Translations under genes and position numbers: made by a program
Source of the DNA: Lachnospiraceae bacterium UBA1718
Lineage (GTDB): Bacteria; Bacillota; Clostridia; Lachnospirales; Lachnospiraceae
DNA length: 9,839 nt
Direction of reading: 5' to 3'
Assembly (NCBI GenBank): GCA_002317245.1
Contig: DCIU01000080.1
Coordinates: forward strand, 11,121-20,959
Shown here: positions 1 through 5,525 of the stretch, piece after piece
Position numbering within the stretch: position 1 is the stretch's first letter
How the letters are laid out: each line of letters begins with the position of its first letter
Notes under the pieces: generated by a model
Seen by the model: the letters and a program-made list of their open reading frames with translations, nothing else
Database searches by the model: none
What the model was told of the DNA's origin: nothing

Positions 1-1
1 T

Positions 2-406
2 GCGACGGCTCCCGCAATTACAGATGAATATAAGAGCATTAAGACCCCTCTGGATCTCTACGATGCCCTTAGCAATATATGGTGTGCAGATACCTGTGCT
101 CCAAGAATGCGGGCTGGCTGGACCAAGTCCAATATGACTCTTGGCCAGTGCTCCATTACAGCATTCTTGGCCCAGGATATCTTCGGCGGCGAGGTCTATG
201 GTGTGCTCCGTTCTGGCGGCAACTACCACTGCTACAACGTGATTGGTGACTGTCGCTTCGACCTTACGAGTGAACAGTTCGGCGACGAGGTTCTCAGTTA
301 TGAGGGCAATCCAGTACAGGACAGGGGCGTTCATTTTTCCAAGGAAGAGAAGCGACTCAGGTACGAGTACCTGAAGAGTGAGCTTAAGAAGTATTGTAAT
401 GGCTAG
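2..406 (+). CDS. YunG-like protein, 5' end cut off by the window
   Basis: The frame is open from the first bases of the window to a TAG at 404-406, giving 134 visible residues; the true start lies upstream. An ATG at 107 falls inside the conserved region and is unlikely to be the start. The sequence resembles the Bacillus YunG family: an N-terminal LYDALSNIWCADTCAP segment, then MTLGQCSITAFLAQDIFGGE, then NYHCYNVIG, and DLTSEQFG. The Cys in GQC and the His in YHCYN are the most conserved-looking polar residues, which recalls a papain-like Cys/His pair, but no activity is established for the family as far as I know. The charged C-terminal helix (about the last 30 residues) looks complete. No terminator separates it from the flavoprotein gene 58 bases downstream, so the two may be co-transcribed. 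Family call by eye; function unknown. Confidence 0.7.
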   Translation, partial: ATAPAITDEYKSIKTPLDLYDALSNIWCADTCAPRMRAGWTKSNMTLGQCSITAFLAQDIFGGEVYGVLRSGGNYHCYNVIGDCRFDLTSEQFGDEVLSYEGNPVQDRGVHFSKEEKRLRYEYLKSELKKYCNG

Positions 407-442
407 CTGGCTGGTGGATGATTGGCTGGCTGGTGAGATAAT
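406..442 (+). repeat. Short 19-base tandem duplication in the intergenic gap
   Basis: GCTGGCTGGTG occurs at 406-416 and again at 425-435, a period of 19 bases, with related flanking bases. The first copy overlaps the stop codon of the YunG-like gene. It looks like a local slippage or duplication product; no function is suggested. Confidence 0.6.
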
Positions 443-464
443 GTGATAAATAGGAGGATTTGAA

Positions 465-860
465 ATGAGCAAGATTAATGATTATTTAACAGAGGCAGGC
501 GTGTTCTACATGGCTACAGTTGATGGCGACAGACCAAGACTTCGTCCACTGGGCGCCCACATGGAGATGGACGACAAGGTTATCTTCGGCGTTGGCGACT
601 TCAAGGAAGTGTATAAGCAGATGTTAGCTAACCCTAATGTCGAGATCGTTGCCTGCAAGGAGGGCGGCCACTGGATGAGATACTCTGGCAAGGCTGTTTT
701 CGAGACAGATGGCAAGTACGCTGAGGCTATGCTTAACGGCGCACCACATCTCCGCGGCATCTACAACGACGAGACTGGCTATAAGATGATGTGCTTCCAT
801 ATCGAGGACGCAACAGCTGTTGACATCGTTATCATGGGCGAGGGCGAGTCGCTGATTTGA
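465..860 (+). CDS. Pyridoxamine 5'-phosphate oxidase family protein (FMN-binding split barrel)
   Basis: 131 residues, the usual length for the single-domain, flavin-binding split-barrel proteins related to pyridoxamine phosphate oxidase. Typical features are the N-terminal helix followed by GVFYMATVDGDRPRLRPLGA (about residues 12-31), the strand KVIFGVGDFKEVYKQM where flavin phosphate contacts usually sit, and NPNVEIVACKEGGHWMRYSG in the middle of the barrel. The start is set by a consensus AGGAGG at 452-457, seven bases before the ATG. Proteins of this kind bind FMN or other flavins and take part in cytosolic redox reactions; the substrate cannot be read from sequence, and a role in vitamin B6 synthesis should not be assumed. 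Its stop overlaps the start of the next small gene (TGATG at 858-862), indicating translational coupling. Confidence 0.88.
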   Translation: MSKINDYLTEAGVFYMATVDGDRPRLRPLGAHMEMDDKVIFGVGDFKEVYKQMLANPNVEIVACKEGGHWMRYSGKAVFETDGKYAEAMLNGAPHLRGIYNDETGYKMMCFHIEDATAVDIVIMGEGESLI

Positions 861-1108
861 TGAAGCTACCTAAGATTAATCTGATACATTTTGGTGGATA
901 TAAGAAAAACCTGGAGAATACTATTCTATTCGATTCAGCGACGCAGGTGGCGATTATTCGAAGCTCAATCTGCACTGGCGAGAAGGTGGCGGGATTCAAG
1001 AGCTTAGTTGACGGCCATTTTACCGAAGTAATGGTAATCAGGAATGCTGCCGATGAGGAACTATTCAAGAAAACTTATGGAATTGATAGCGTGAAGGTGG
1101 AATATTAG
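860..1108 (+). CDS. Small unknown protein translationally coupled to the flavoprotein
   Basis: 82 residues. I prefer the ATG at 860, whose first base is the last base of the upstream TGA (TGATG); a TTG at 857 is directly before it in frame. There is no strong ribosome site of its own, which fits stop-start coupling. I do not recognise the family. The product is soluble-looking with mixed alpha/beta character: KINLIHFGGYKKNLENTILF, then SATQVAIIRSSICTGEKVAG, then HFTEVMVIRNAADEELFKKT, ending IDSVKVEY. One Cys (in SSICTG) is present; there are no membrane segments or signal peptide. It reads like a real compact domain with hydrophobic strand periodicity. The coupling suggests it works with, or in the same process as, the flavoprotein. 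The repeat array starts about 30 bases after its stop, and no terminator hairpin is visible in between. Confidence 0.65.
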   Translation: MKLPKINLIHFGGYKKNLENTILFDSATQVAIIRSSICTGEKVAGFKSLVDGHFTEVMVIRNAADEELFKKTYGIDSVKVEY

Positions 1109-1137
1109 GGGATTTTAACCTTTTTGGGGCGATACAC

Positions 1138-1425
1138 GAGTGCGTAAGCATACCAAACAAGCATAATCGGCCATTTGGTATGCTTGAAAAGCCGCTATTG
1201 GAAGAGTGTAAGCATACCAAACAGGCTTCACAGTATAGTTTGGTAGGTATGAACAGCCATAAGAGCAAGCATTTATGCATACCAAACAGGCTCAAAAGAC
1301 AGTTTGGTAGGTATGAGCAGTCCAGGGAGTAAGCATATAGACCTACCAAACAGGTAAAAACGGCCATATGGTATGCATGAGCAACCAATTCTGGGAGTGT
1401 GTACGCAAGATGCCAGCAAAAACTA
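1138..1425 (+). repeat. Array of palindromic intergenic units, period 64-65 bases
   Basis: Four units share a CCAAAC core at 1153, 1217, 1282 and 1346, giving spacings of 64, 65 and 64 bases. Each has a left arm like AAGCATACCAAACAGG, a loop of roughly 15 bases, a right arm like TTTGGTATGCTTG or GTTTGGTAGGTATG, and a linker ending GGGAGTG or GAGTG. Unit 1 is a perfect 12-base inverted repeat (1146-1157 with 1174-1185). A fifth, decayed unit can be traced at 1391-1425 (GGGAGTGTGTACGCAAGATGCCAGCAAA against GGAAGAGTGTAAGCATACCAAACAGG, aligned in part). The period is not a multiple of three and the arms are complementary, which points to structured DNA or RNA and not protein. It is not a CRISPR array: the units are palindromic throughout and there are no unique spacers of constant length. 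It most resembles a family of small palindromic intergenic repeats; I cannot name the family. Confidence 0.8.
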
Positions 1426-1460
1426 TTAGCCCTTTACAAAAGCTACTTCGTATATTATGG

Positions 1461-1482
1461 TGTAGGTCGAGGAAAACCTACA
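1461..1482 (+). promoter_or_regulatory. Leader hairpin before the DUF975 gene
   Basis: TGTAGGT (1461-1467) and ACCTACA (1476-1482) form a perfect 7-base inverted repeat around an 8-base loop, CGAGGAAA. It follows a -10-like TATTAT at 1453-1458 by two bases, so it would lie at the transcription start or the very 5' end of the mRNA. A good -35 at the right spacing is not visible (TTTACA at 1433 is only 14 bases away). It could be an operator or a 5' RNA hairpin. Confidence 0.4.
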
Positions 1483-1540
1483 AAAAAATATGATATTACA
1501 CATTTATGAAAAAGAAAATGAGAGAGGACAGGCAATAAAA

Positions 1541-2281
1541 ATGTGGACTAGAAAGTTATTAAAGGAAAAGGCAAAGTTAGATTTGAAGGTATGCTACTGG
1601 AGATCAGTTCTTGTGAGCGCAATTCTTGCATTCGCTGTAGGTGGAGCAAGCGGATCAGGTGTTAAGTCTAATGCAGAAGATGTATCAAATAAGATTAATG
1701 AGCTTGGATTAAGTGGTACAGAGATTGCTATTATTTTAGCAGCTGTTCTGGCAGTTGTATCTGTAGCAATAGTGGCCGGAACAGCATTTAAGATTTTCTT
1801 GCTCAACCCAATTTCGGTTGGATGTAAGAAGTTCTTCTATGATGGTACTGATGAGGCAGGCGCTGAGCTTTCGGACTTATCATACAGCTTTAAGAATAAT
1901 TATCTTAATCAGGTATTGGTAATCTTCTTAAGAAACTTATTCGTTGCATTATGGTCATTACTCTTAGTTATTCCTGGTATTGTTAAGGCTTACCAGTACA
2001 GAATGGTAGAGTATATCATAAGCGAGAATCCTGATATGAATTACAAGGATGCTCTTGCAATGTCTAAGGAAATGATGGACGGCAACAAGTGGGCTGCATT
2101 CGAACTTGATCTGTCATTCATTCTTTGGTATCTCCTTAGCGGACTTACAGGTGGAATTCTCTACATCTTCTATGTAGGACCATATGTTAACTACACAAAT
2201 GCTGAGCTCTATGCAGCTCTTAAGAATGATGGCGTAGATACTTACGCAGAAGACGTAGTTGCAGCTGAGGAAGTTTTCTAA
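1541..2281 (+). CDS. DUF975 family integral membrane protein
   Basis: 246 residues from the ATG at 1541. I choose this start because the family characteristically opens with a short amphipathic segment like MWTRKLLKEKAKLDLK, and AGAGGACAGG lies just upstream (1523-1532). An ATG at 1490 would add 17 charged residues and has no ribosome site at a normal distance. Hydrophobic segments sit at about residues 20-36, 60-88, 122-145 and 200-222, so four or more membrane passes are likely. Family hallmarks include the LLNPISVGCKKFFYD segment after the second membrane region, SFKNNYLNQVLVIFLRNLF, SLLLVIPGIVKAYQYRMVEY, and the C-terminal YVGPYVNYTNAELYAALKND. Function is unknown for the family; it is sometimes described as a membrane or stress-associated protein. 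An acidic tail (DTYAEDVVAAEEVF) precedes two adjacent stop codons, TAA TAG. The gene stands alone between the palindromic array and a separate promoter for the EAL gene. Confidence 0.85.
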   Translation: MWTRKLLKEKAKLDLKVCYWRSVLVSAILAFAVGGASGSGVKSNAEDVSNKINELGLSGTEIAIILAAVLAVVSVAIVAGTAFKIFLLNPISVGCKKFFYDGTDEAGAELSDLSYSFKNNYLNQVLVIFLRNLFVALWSLLLVIPGIVKAYQYRMVEYIISENPDMNYKDALAMSKEMMDGNKWAAFELDLSFILWYLLSGLTGGILYIFYVGPYVNYTNAELYAALKNDGVDTYAEDVVAAEEVF

Positions 2282-2364
2282 TAGGTGACTCCAGCAGTGG
2301 AAAATGCCTTAGTTGATGGTGCTGCAGACGTATTATAAAAAATGTCACAGAAATAGTACAAAAA

Positions 2365-2393
2365 TATGCATTTTAGGAAAATTGTGGTATAAT
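2365..2393 (+). promoter_or_regulatory. Promoter for the EAL gene (extended -10)
   Basis: TATAAT at 2388-2393 is preceded by TGG (2385-2387), making an extended -10. A weak -35, TATGCA (2365-2370), lies 17 bases upstream. The predicted start near 2400 gives a leader of about 27 bases. Confidence 0.6.
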
Positions 2394-2426
2394 TGCGTAT
2401 AAGAAACGAAAAATAACTAAAATGTA

Positions 2427-3143
2427 TTGGACTATTGCATGATTTATTTTGATCATTTGCCACTGGCAGAAGATATTCTTCAGGCCCTGGCAGAGCTTCA
2501 AATTGAATATGTATTTCAACCGATTTTTTATCCGGATGGTAAGACTGTATACGCAAGAGAAGCGCTTATGCGACCACACGGGAGAACGGTTGTTGACCTT
2601 ATTGAGGAGTATACTAGGTTAGAGAAGCTTCACGTACTTGAGGTTGCTACATTTTTTGGTGCAACTCAGGCTTATCTTATGAGGGGCTATACTGAGAAGA
2701 TTAGTATTAATTCATTCCCTTGTGAGGTCTTCAGTAAGAGAGAGGCAGAGGCTTTCAGGAACTATTATGGAGTTCAGGATAGTATTCTTATTGTGGAACT
2801 GCTTGAATATCCGGAGTTCTCGCTACCTATGTCACTGGCTAAGAGAGAGCATGTGTCACATGGTAATTCACTTATTGCACTTGATGATTATGGCTCAGGC
2901 TTCAATGACATAGAGAAGGTCGACTTACTTAATCCTGAGATAATTAAGATTGACAGGTCGCTTCTTACAGATGTTGATAAGGATACAGATAAGCAGCAAC
3001 GTATCAAGAACATTATTGACCGCATGCATTCTTACGGAATTAAGGTTGTTGCTGAGGGTGTTGAGACCAAGGGCGAGTTCGACTGCCTGATTGGACTTGG
3101 AGCAGACTTTTTCCAGGGATATTACCTTGCAAGACCGGCTTAA
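2427..3143 (+). CDS. Stand-alone EAL-domain cyclic-di-GMP phosphodiesterase
   Basis: 238 residues covering one EAL domain and nothing else. The domain hydrolyses cyclic-di-GMP to linear pGpG in the cytosol. The expected active-site residues can all be found: QPI at 31, the EAL signature at E45-L47 (REALMRP), N95 in SINSFP, a Glu in VELLEYPE (E124 or E127), D153-D154 in ALDDYGSGFND, K174 in EIIKIDR, E210 in VVAEGVET and Q230 in FFQGYYLARP. Phosphodiesterase activity is therefore likely. The start is uncertain: the frame is closed upstream by a TAA at 2418, leaving TTG at 2427 or ATG at 2439, and neither has a good ribosome site. No GGDEF, PAS or REC domain is attached, so the protein must receive its input from a partner or from expression level. 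It is followed by a strong terminator and then by a hemerythrin-domain gene. Confidence 0.92.
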   Translation: MDYCMIYFDHLPLAEDILQALAELQIEYVFQPIFYPDGKTVYAREALMRPHGRTVVDLIEEYTRLEKLHVLEVATFFGATQAYLMRGYTEKISINSFPCEVFSKREAEAFRNYYGVQDSILIVELLEYPEFSLPMSLAKREHVSHGNSLIALDDYGSGFNDIEKVDLLNPEIIKIDRSLLTDVDKDTDKQQRIKNIIDRMHSYGIKVVAEGVETKGEFDCLIGLGADFFQGYYLARPA

Positions 3144-3155
3144 TAAGAGGATAAT
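3127..3155 (+). promoter_or_regulatory. Candidate promoter for the hemerythrin gene, overlapping the end of the EAL gene
   Basis: TTGCAA (3127-3132) and GATAAT (3150-3155) are separated by exactly 17 bases. The -35 lies in the last codons of the EAL gene. Initiation seven bases past the -10 would fall at about 3162, inside the left arm of the terminator stem. Confidence 0.5.
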
Positions 3156-3187
3156 AAGTGTATCAGATTTTTCTGATACACTTTTTT
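3156..3187 (+). terminator. Intrinsic terminator after the EAL gene
   Basis: AAGTGTATCAGA (3156-3167) and TCTGATACACTT (3172-3183) form a perfect 12-base stem with a TTTT loop, running into a T tract that ends at 3187. It starts 12 bases after the EAL stop and ends only 16 bases before the next start codon. Confidence 0.9.
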
Positions 3188-3203
3188 AATTGCAGGAATA
3201 ATT

Positions 3204-4067
3204 ATGAGAGAAGACTTTTGGAAGGAAGAATACGAAGTTGGCTGCGACTATGTGGATGCAGCCCATAGGAAGCTTTTTGCTGTAATGGGCAAGGTGTCCG
3301 CCCTGATTCGGGGACGCGATTATGAGAAGGAGAAGTTCGCTTGCGTGGAGGCAATTAAGTTCCTCTACAATTATACGGATACTCACTTCAAGCAGGAAGA
3401 AGCCTTCATGCGTCAGATTGGTTATGAGCACTATGAGGATCACAAGCTTCTGCATGACAATCTTCGTAATGTTACACTTCCAGCCCTTGATGCTGAATTG
3501 GAAGCCAACGATTACTCTCCGGAGTCGATTCATCAGTTCATAGGTATTTTTGCCGGATGGTTAACTGGACATATCCTCATCGAGGACAGGGCAATCACAG
3601 GCAGGGCACAGAGCAAGTGGAACGTCCATAATGATAAGGATAGAGAGGATGCGCTGAACAGCGAGCTTAAGAAGTTCATGAGTGACTTCCATAAGCTGGA
3701 CATTAATTTGATTACCCGCAGATATGAGGGCTTGGAGATTGAGAATGCCTTCTACTATGAGATGATCTTCAAGGGCAGGAGGGTGGTATTCTTTGCCCAG
3801 AATGCGGTGGTGCTCAAGATGGCTTCGGATATCCTTGGGAGCGAGCAGAATATACTTAACAAGCAGGCGATGATGGCTTATGTACAGCTGATTCACAGTC
3901 TGGTTAAGGTGGTTCTTTGCATTGTGGGGTACGCAGGCGATATGACGATTATCAGCCATAGGGCGATTAATCCTGAGATTCTTAAGGGATACTTTGGGCA
4001 AAATTTCCCCGACTACAGCTTAGAATGGGGAAGCCAGGTAGGACGACTGGGATTGTGTGTAATGTAA
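3204..4067 (+). CDS. Bacteriohemerythrin with a C-terminal CheX-like domain
   Basis: 287 residues. Residues 1-135 are a bacterial hemerythrin: all seven expected diiron ligands are present as H21, H61 and E65 (HxxxE), H80 and H84 (HxxxH), and H123 and D128 (HxxxxD). Such domains bind O2 at a non-heme diiron site. Residues about 150-287 form a second domain that resembles the CheX/CheC fold: a strand and turn FYYEMIFKGRRVVFFAQNAV, a helix VLKMASDILG, a long helix AMMAYVQLIHSLVKVVLC, and a strand region DMTIISHRAINPEI. In CheX-type phosphatases the long helix carries an E-x-x-N pair; here that register reads as aromatic, hydrophobic or His residues, so phosphatase activity is doubtful and the domain may bind a partner instead. 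The CheX-like call is by eye and less certain than the hemerythrin call. Ribosome site AGGA at 3194-3197. Its neighbour upstream is a cyclic-di-GMP phosphodiesterase, suggesting oxygen-linked signalling. Confidence 0.88.
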   Translation: MREDFWKEEYEVGCDYVDAAHRKLFAVMGKVSALIRGRDYEKEKFACVEAIKFLYNYTDTHFKQEEAFMRQIGYEHYEDHKLLHDNLRNVTLPALDAELEANDYSPESIHQFIGIFAGWLTGHILIEDRAITGRAQSKWNVHNDKDREDALNSELKKFMSDFHKLDINLITRRYEGLEIENAFYYEMIFKGRRVVFFAQNAVVLKMASDILGSEQNILNKQAMMAYVQLIHSLVKVVLCIVGYAGDMTIISHRAINPEILKGYFGQNFPDYSLEWGSQVGRLGLCVM

Positions 4068-4098
4068 TCTGGTCATATAAAAATAATTGATTTTGGAT

Positions 4099-4127
4099 AT
4101 TACAATATATTCAGATGGGCGTATAAT
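4099..4127 (+). promoter_or_regulatory. Promoter for the ECF S-component operon
   Basis: ATTACA (4099-4104) and TATAAT (4122-4127) are 17 bases apart. The start would be near 4134, leaving a leader of under 30 bases, too short for a riboswitch, so the leader gives no clue to the transported substrate. Confidence 0.6.
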
Positions 4128-4161
4128 AACCTTCAAGAAGAAAAACTTGGAGGTTTTTATT

Positions 4162-4689
4162 ATGAGCAAGAAATTATCGGTAACAGTAACAGCGGCAATG
4201 TTGGCTGCACTTACATGCATTGCAACAATGGTAATCAAGGTGCCAACAATTGGTACTAACGGTTATGTGAATATAGGCGACACGATGGTGCTTCTGTCCG
4301 CATGGATTATGGGTAATCCATATGGTGCACTGGCAGCAGGTATTGGATCAGGACTTGCAGATCTCTTATCTGGCTATCCAACTTATGTACCTGGTACAGT
4401 AGTAATCAAGTTCGCAATGGCATTTGTGGGATTTATTGTGTATACTGCCTTAGGTAAGGCTGGACTTAACAAGCAGCTTGCATATATAATAAGTGGCGTC
4501 GTGGCAGAAGCAATCATGGTGCTTGGATACTTCGCATACGAGGCAACACTTCTTGGATACGGAGTGGCAGCAGCAGCCTCAATTCCAAGTAATATGATTC
4601 AGGGTATTACATGCTTAGTACTTGCAGTGCTTCTGATTAATGCACTTACTAAGGTCGGATTACTTAGATTCTTATCCGAGGAAAGGTAA
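4162..4689 (+). CDS. ECF transporter S component (substrate-binding membrane subunit)
   Basis: 176 residues from the ATG at 4162, chosen because TTGGAGG at 4147-4153 sits at normal distance and the protein then begins MSKKLSVTVTAAMLAALTC, typical of the family; an in-frame ATG at 4087 would put the promoter inside the gene. About six membrane segments are visible, with the characteristic S-component pattern: YVNIGDTMVLLSAWIMG, PYGALAAGIGSGLADLLSGY, and TVVIKFAMAFVGFIVY. S components capture a vitamin or related micronutrient and join a shared energizing module (two ATPases plus a T subunit), none of which is encoded in this window, implying a group II system with the module elsewhere. The NIGD and GSGLADL motifs resemble S subunits sometimes linked to hydroxymethylpyrimidine or similar small molecules, but I would not assign a substrate. 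The next gene follows after three bases. Confidence 0.85.
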   Translation: MSKKLSVTVTAAMLAALTCIATMVIKVPTIGTNGYVNIGDTMVLLSAWIMGNPYGALAAGIGSGLADLLSGYPTYVPGTVVIKFAMAFVGFIVYTALGKAGLNKQLAYIISGVVAEAIMVLGYFAYEATLLGYGVAAAASIPSNMIQGITCLVLAVLLINALTKVGLLRFLSEER

Positions 4690-4692
4690 AAA

Positions 4693-5238
4693 ATGTACGA
4701 AGAAATAACAGCTCAGGCTAAGAGCACTACTAAGGAGATTATCGAGGTCTCTAAGATTAAGAAGGGACAGATCCTTGTAGTAGGATGCTCAACTAGTGAG
4801 ATATGTGGAGATAAGATTGGTACGAATTCTAATCTTGATGTTGCCAAGGCAGCATTTGCTGGTATCTATGAGGTGGCAAGTGAAGCCGGTATATATGTGG
4901 CAGCACAGTGCTGTGAGCACCTGAACCGTGCCATTATTGTGGAGAGGGCCGCAGTTCCTTTCTCAGAGATAGTTAATGTGGTTCCACAGCCTAAGGCTGG
5001 CGGGTCCCTCGCTACAACAGCTTATTCGGTATTCGAAGATCCTGTTGCAGTTGAAGAGATTAAGGCTGACGCTGGAATTGATATAGGCGGAACACTTATT
5101 GGAATGCATATACGTAAGGTCGCTGTTCCAGTAAGACTTGTTAATAACCGCATCGGTGAGGCACATGTATCTGCCGCAAGAAGCAGAGCCAAGTTCATCG
5201 GTGGCGAGAGAGCTCATTACGATGATTCGTTGAAATAA
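4693..5238 (+). CDS. UPF0340 / TIGR01440 family protein (YwlG-like)
   Basis: 181 residues, the full family length. Strong family signatures: VVGCSTSEICGDKIGTNSNL (residues about 30-49), AAQCCEHLNRAIIVERAAVP (about 75-94), PQPKAGGSLATTAY, then GMHIRKVAVPVRLV and a C-terminal AHVSAARSRAKFIGGERAHY. The conserved Cys in GCSTSE and in QCCEH are striking and could be catalytic or ligand residues, but the biochemical role of the family is not established to my knowledge. Cytosolic, no membrane segments. It starts three bases after the ECF S-component stop, with its ribosome site (GAGGAAAGG, 4678-4686) inside the end of that gene, so the two are one operon. The pairing suggests a role connected with the imported nutrient. 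A strong terminator follows. Confidence 0.92.
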   Translation: MYEEITAQAKSTTKEIIEVSKIKKGQILVVGCSTSEICGDKIGTNSNLDVAKAAFAGIYEVASEAGIYVAAQCCEHLNRAIIVERAAVPFSEIVNVVPQPKAGGSLATTAYSVFEDPVAVEEIKADAGIDIGGTLIGMHIRKVAVPVRLVNNRIGEAHVSAARSRAKFIGGERAHYDDSLK

Positions 5239-5256
5239 ATAGTGTGTGTTATGTGG

Positions 5257-5309
5257 AAAAGTCACTTTGTTTTGGTTATAATAAAATAACCGAAACAAAG
5301 TGGCTTTTT
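5257..5309 (+). terminator. Intrinsic terminator of the ECF-UPF0340 operon
   Basis: A 19-base stem pairs 5261-5279 (GTCACTTTGTTTTGGTTAT) with 5286-5304 (ATAACCGAAACAAAGTGGC) with only G-T type irregularities, around the loop AATAAA. It is flanked by AAAA on the left and TTTTT (5305-5309) on the right. The A/T flanks could let it act on the other strand too, although no minus-strand gene is present. Confidence 0.9.
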
Positions 5310-5347
5310 CATTGCTTATTTTTCGGAATCTTACCAGTTAATCGGTA

Positions 5348-5375
5348 TGTGGTCCATTCGTTCATTGGAACCACA
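5348..5375 (+). repeat. Imperfect inverted repeat between the terminator and the higA promoter
   Basis: TGTGGTCCA (5348-5356) pairs with TGGAACCACA (5366-5375) with one bulged base, around a 9-base loop. There is no T tract, so it is not a terminator. It may be a remnant palindrome; the role is unclear. Confidence 0.35.
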
Positions 5376-5461
5376 CCCCATTGATAGTAAATAACATATG
5401 GCGTGTTCACTGCTTAATATCAGGATGTTTATGGAATATTACTCTTATTCTTGCTGAATGA

Positions 5462-5490
5462 TTGACGTGTACACGTGAAACGGGTATAAT
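5462..5490 (+). promoter_or_regulatory. Strong promoter for the HigA-like gene
   Basis: TTGACG (5462-5467) and TATAAT (5485-5490) are exactly 17 bases apart, the best housekeeping promoter in the window. The start would be near 5497, and the ribosome site AGGAGG (5516-5521) precedes the ATG at 5526. Confidence 0.85.
5465..5476 (+). promoter_or_regulatory. Palindromic operator candidate in the higA promoter
   Basis: ACGTGTACACGT is a perfect 12-base palindrome that overlaps the last three bases of the -35 and the start of the spacer. HigA-type antitoxins usually repress their own promoter by binding such palindromes, so this is the likely autoregulatory site. Confidence 0.6.
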
Positions 5491-5525
5491 GTTGAAATAG
5501 TAGATTACCACTAGCAGGAGGCATT

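Noticed and set aside
422..450. Promoter TTGGCT-17-GATAAA before the flavoprotein gene
   Set aside because: Initiation would fall on or past the ribosome site, so it could not give a normally translated mRNA.
1065..1388. A 107-codon minus-strand open frame rich in Cys and Leu across the palindromic array
   Set aside because: It is a translation of the repeats. The unit period of 64-65 is not a multiple of three, no ribosome site is seen, and arm complementarity explains the conservation better.
1138..1425. CRISPR array
   Set aside because: Units are palindromic along most of their length, with no constant repeat plus unique spacer pattern and no cas genes.
3561..4001. A 146-codon minus-strand open frame inside the hemerythrin gene
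   Set aside because: It is a shadow of a well-supported plus-strand gene.
4068..4161. Riboswitch upstream of the ECF S component
   Set aside because: The leader after the predicted start is under 30 bases and shows no aptamer-like stems.
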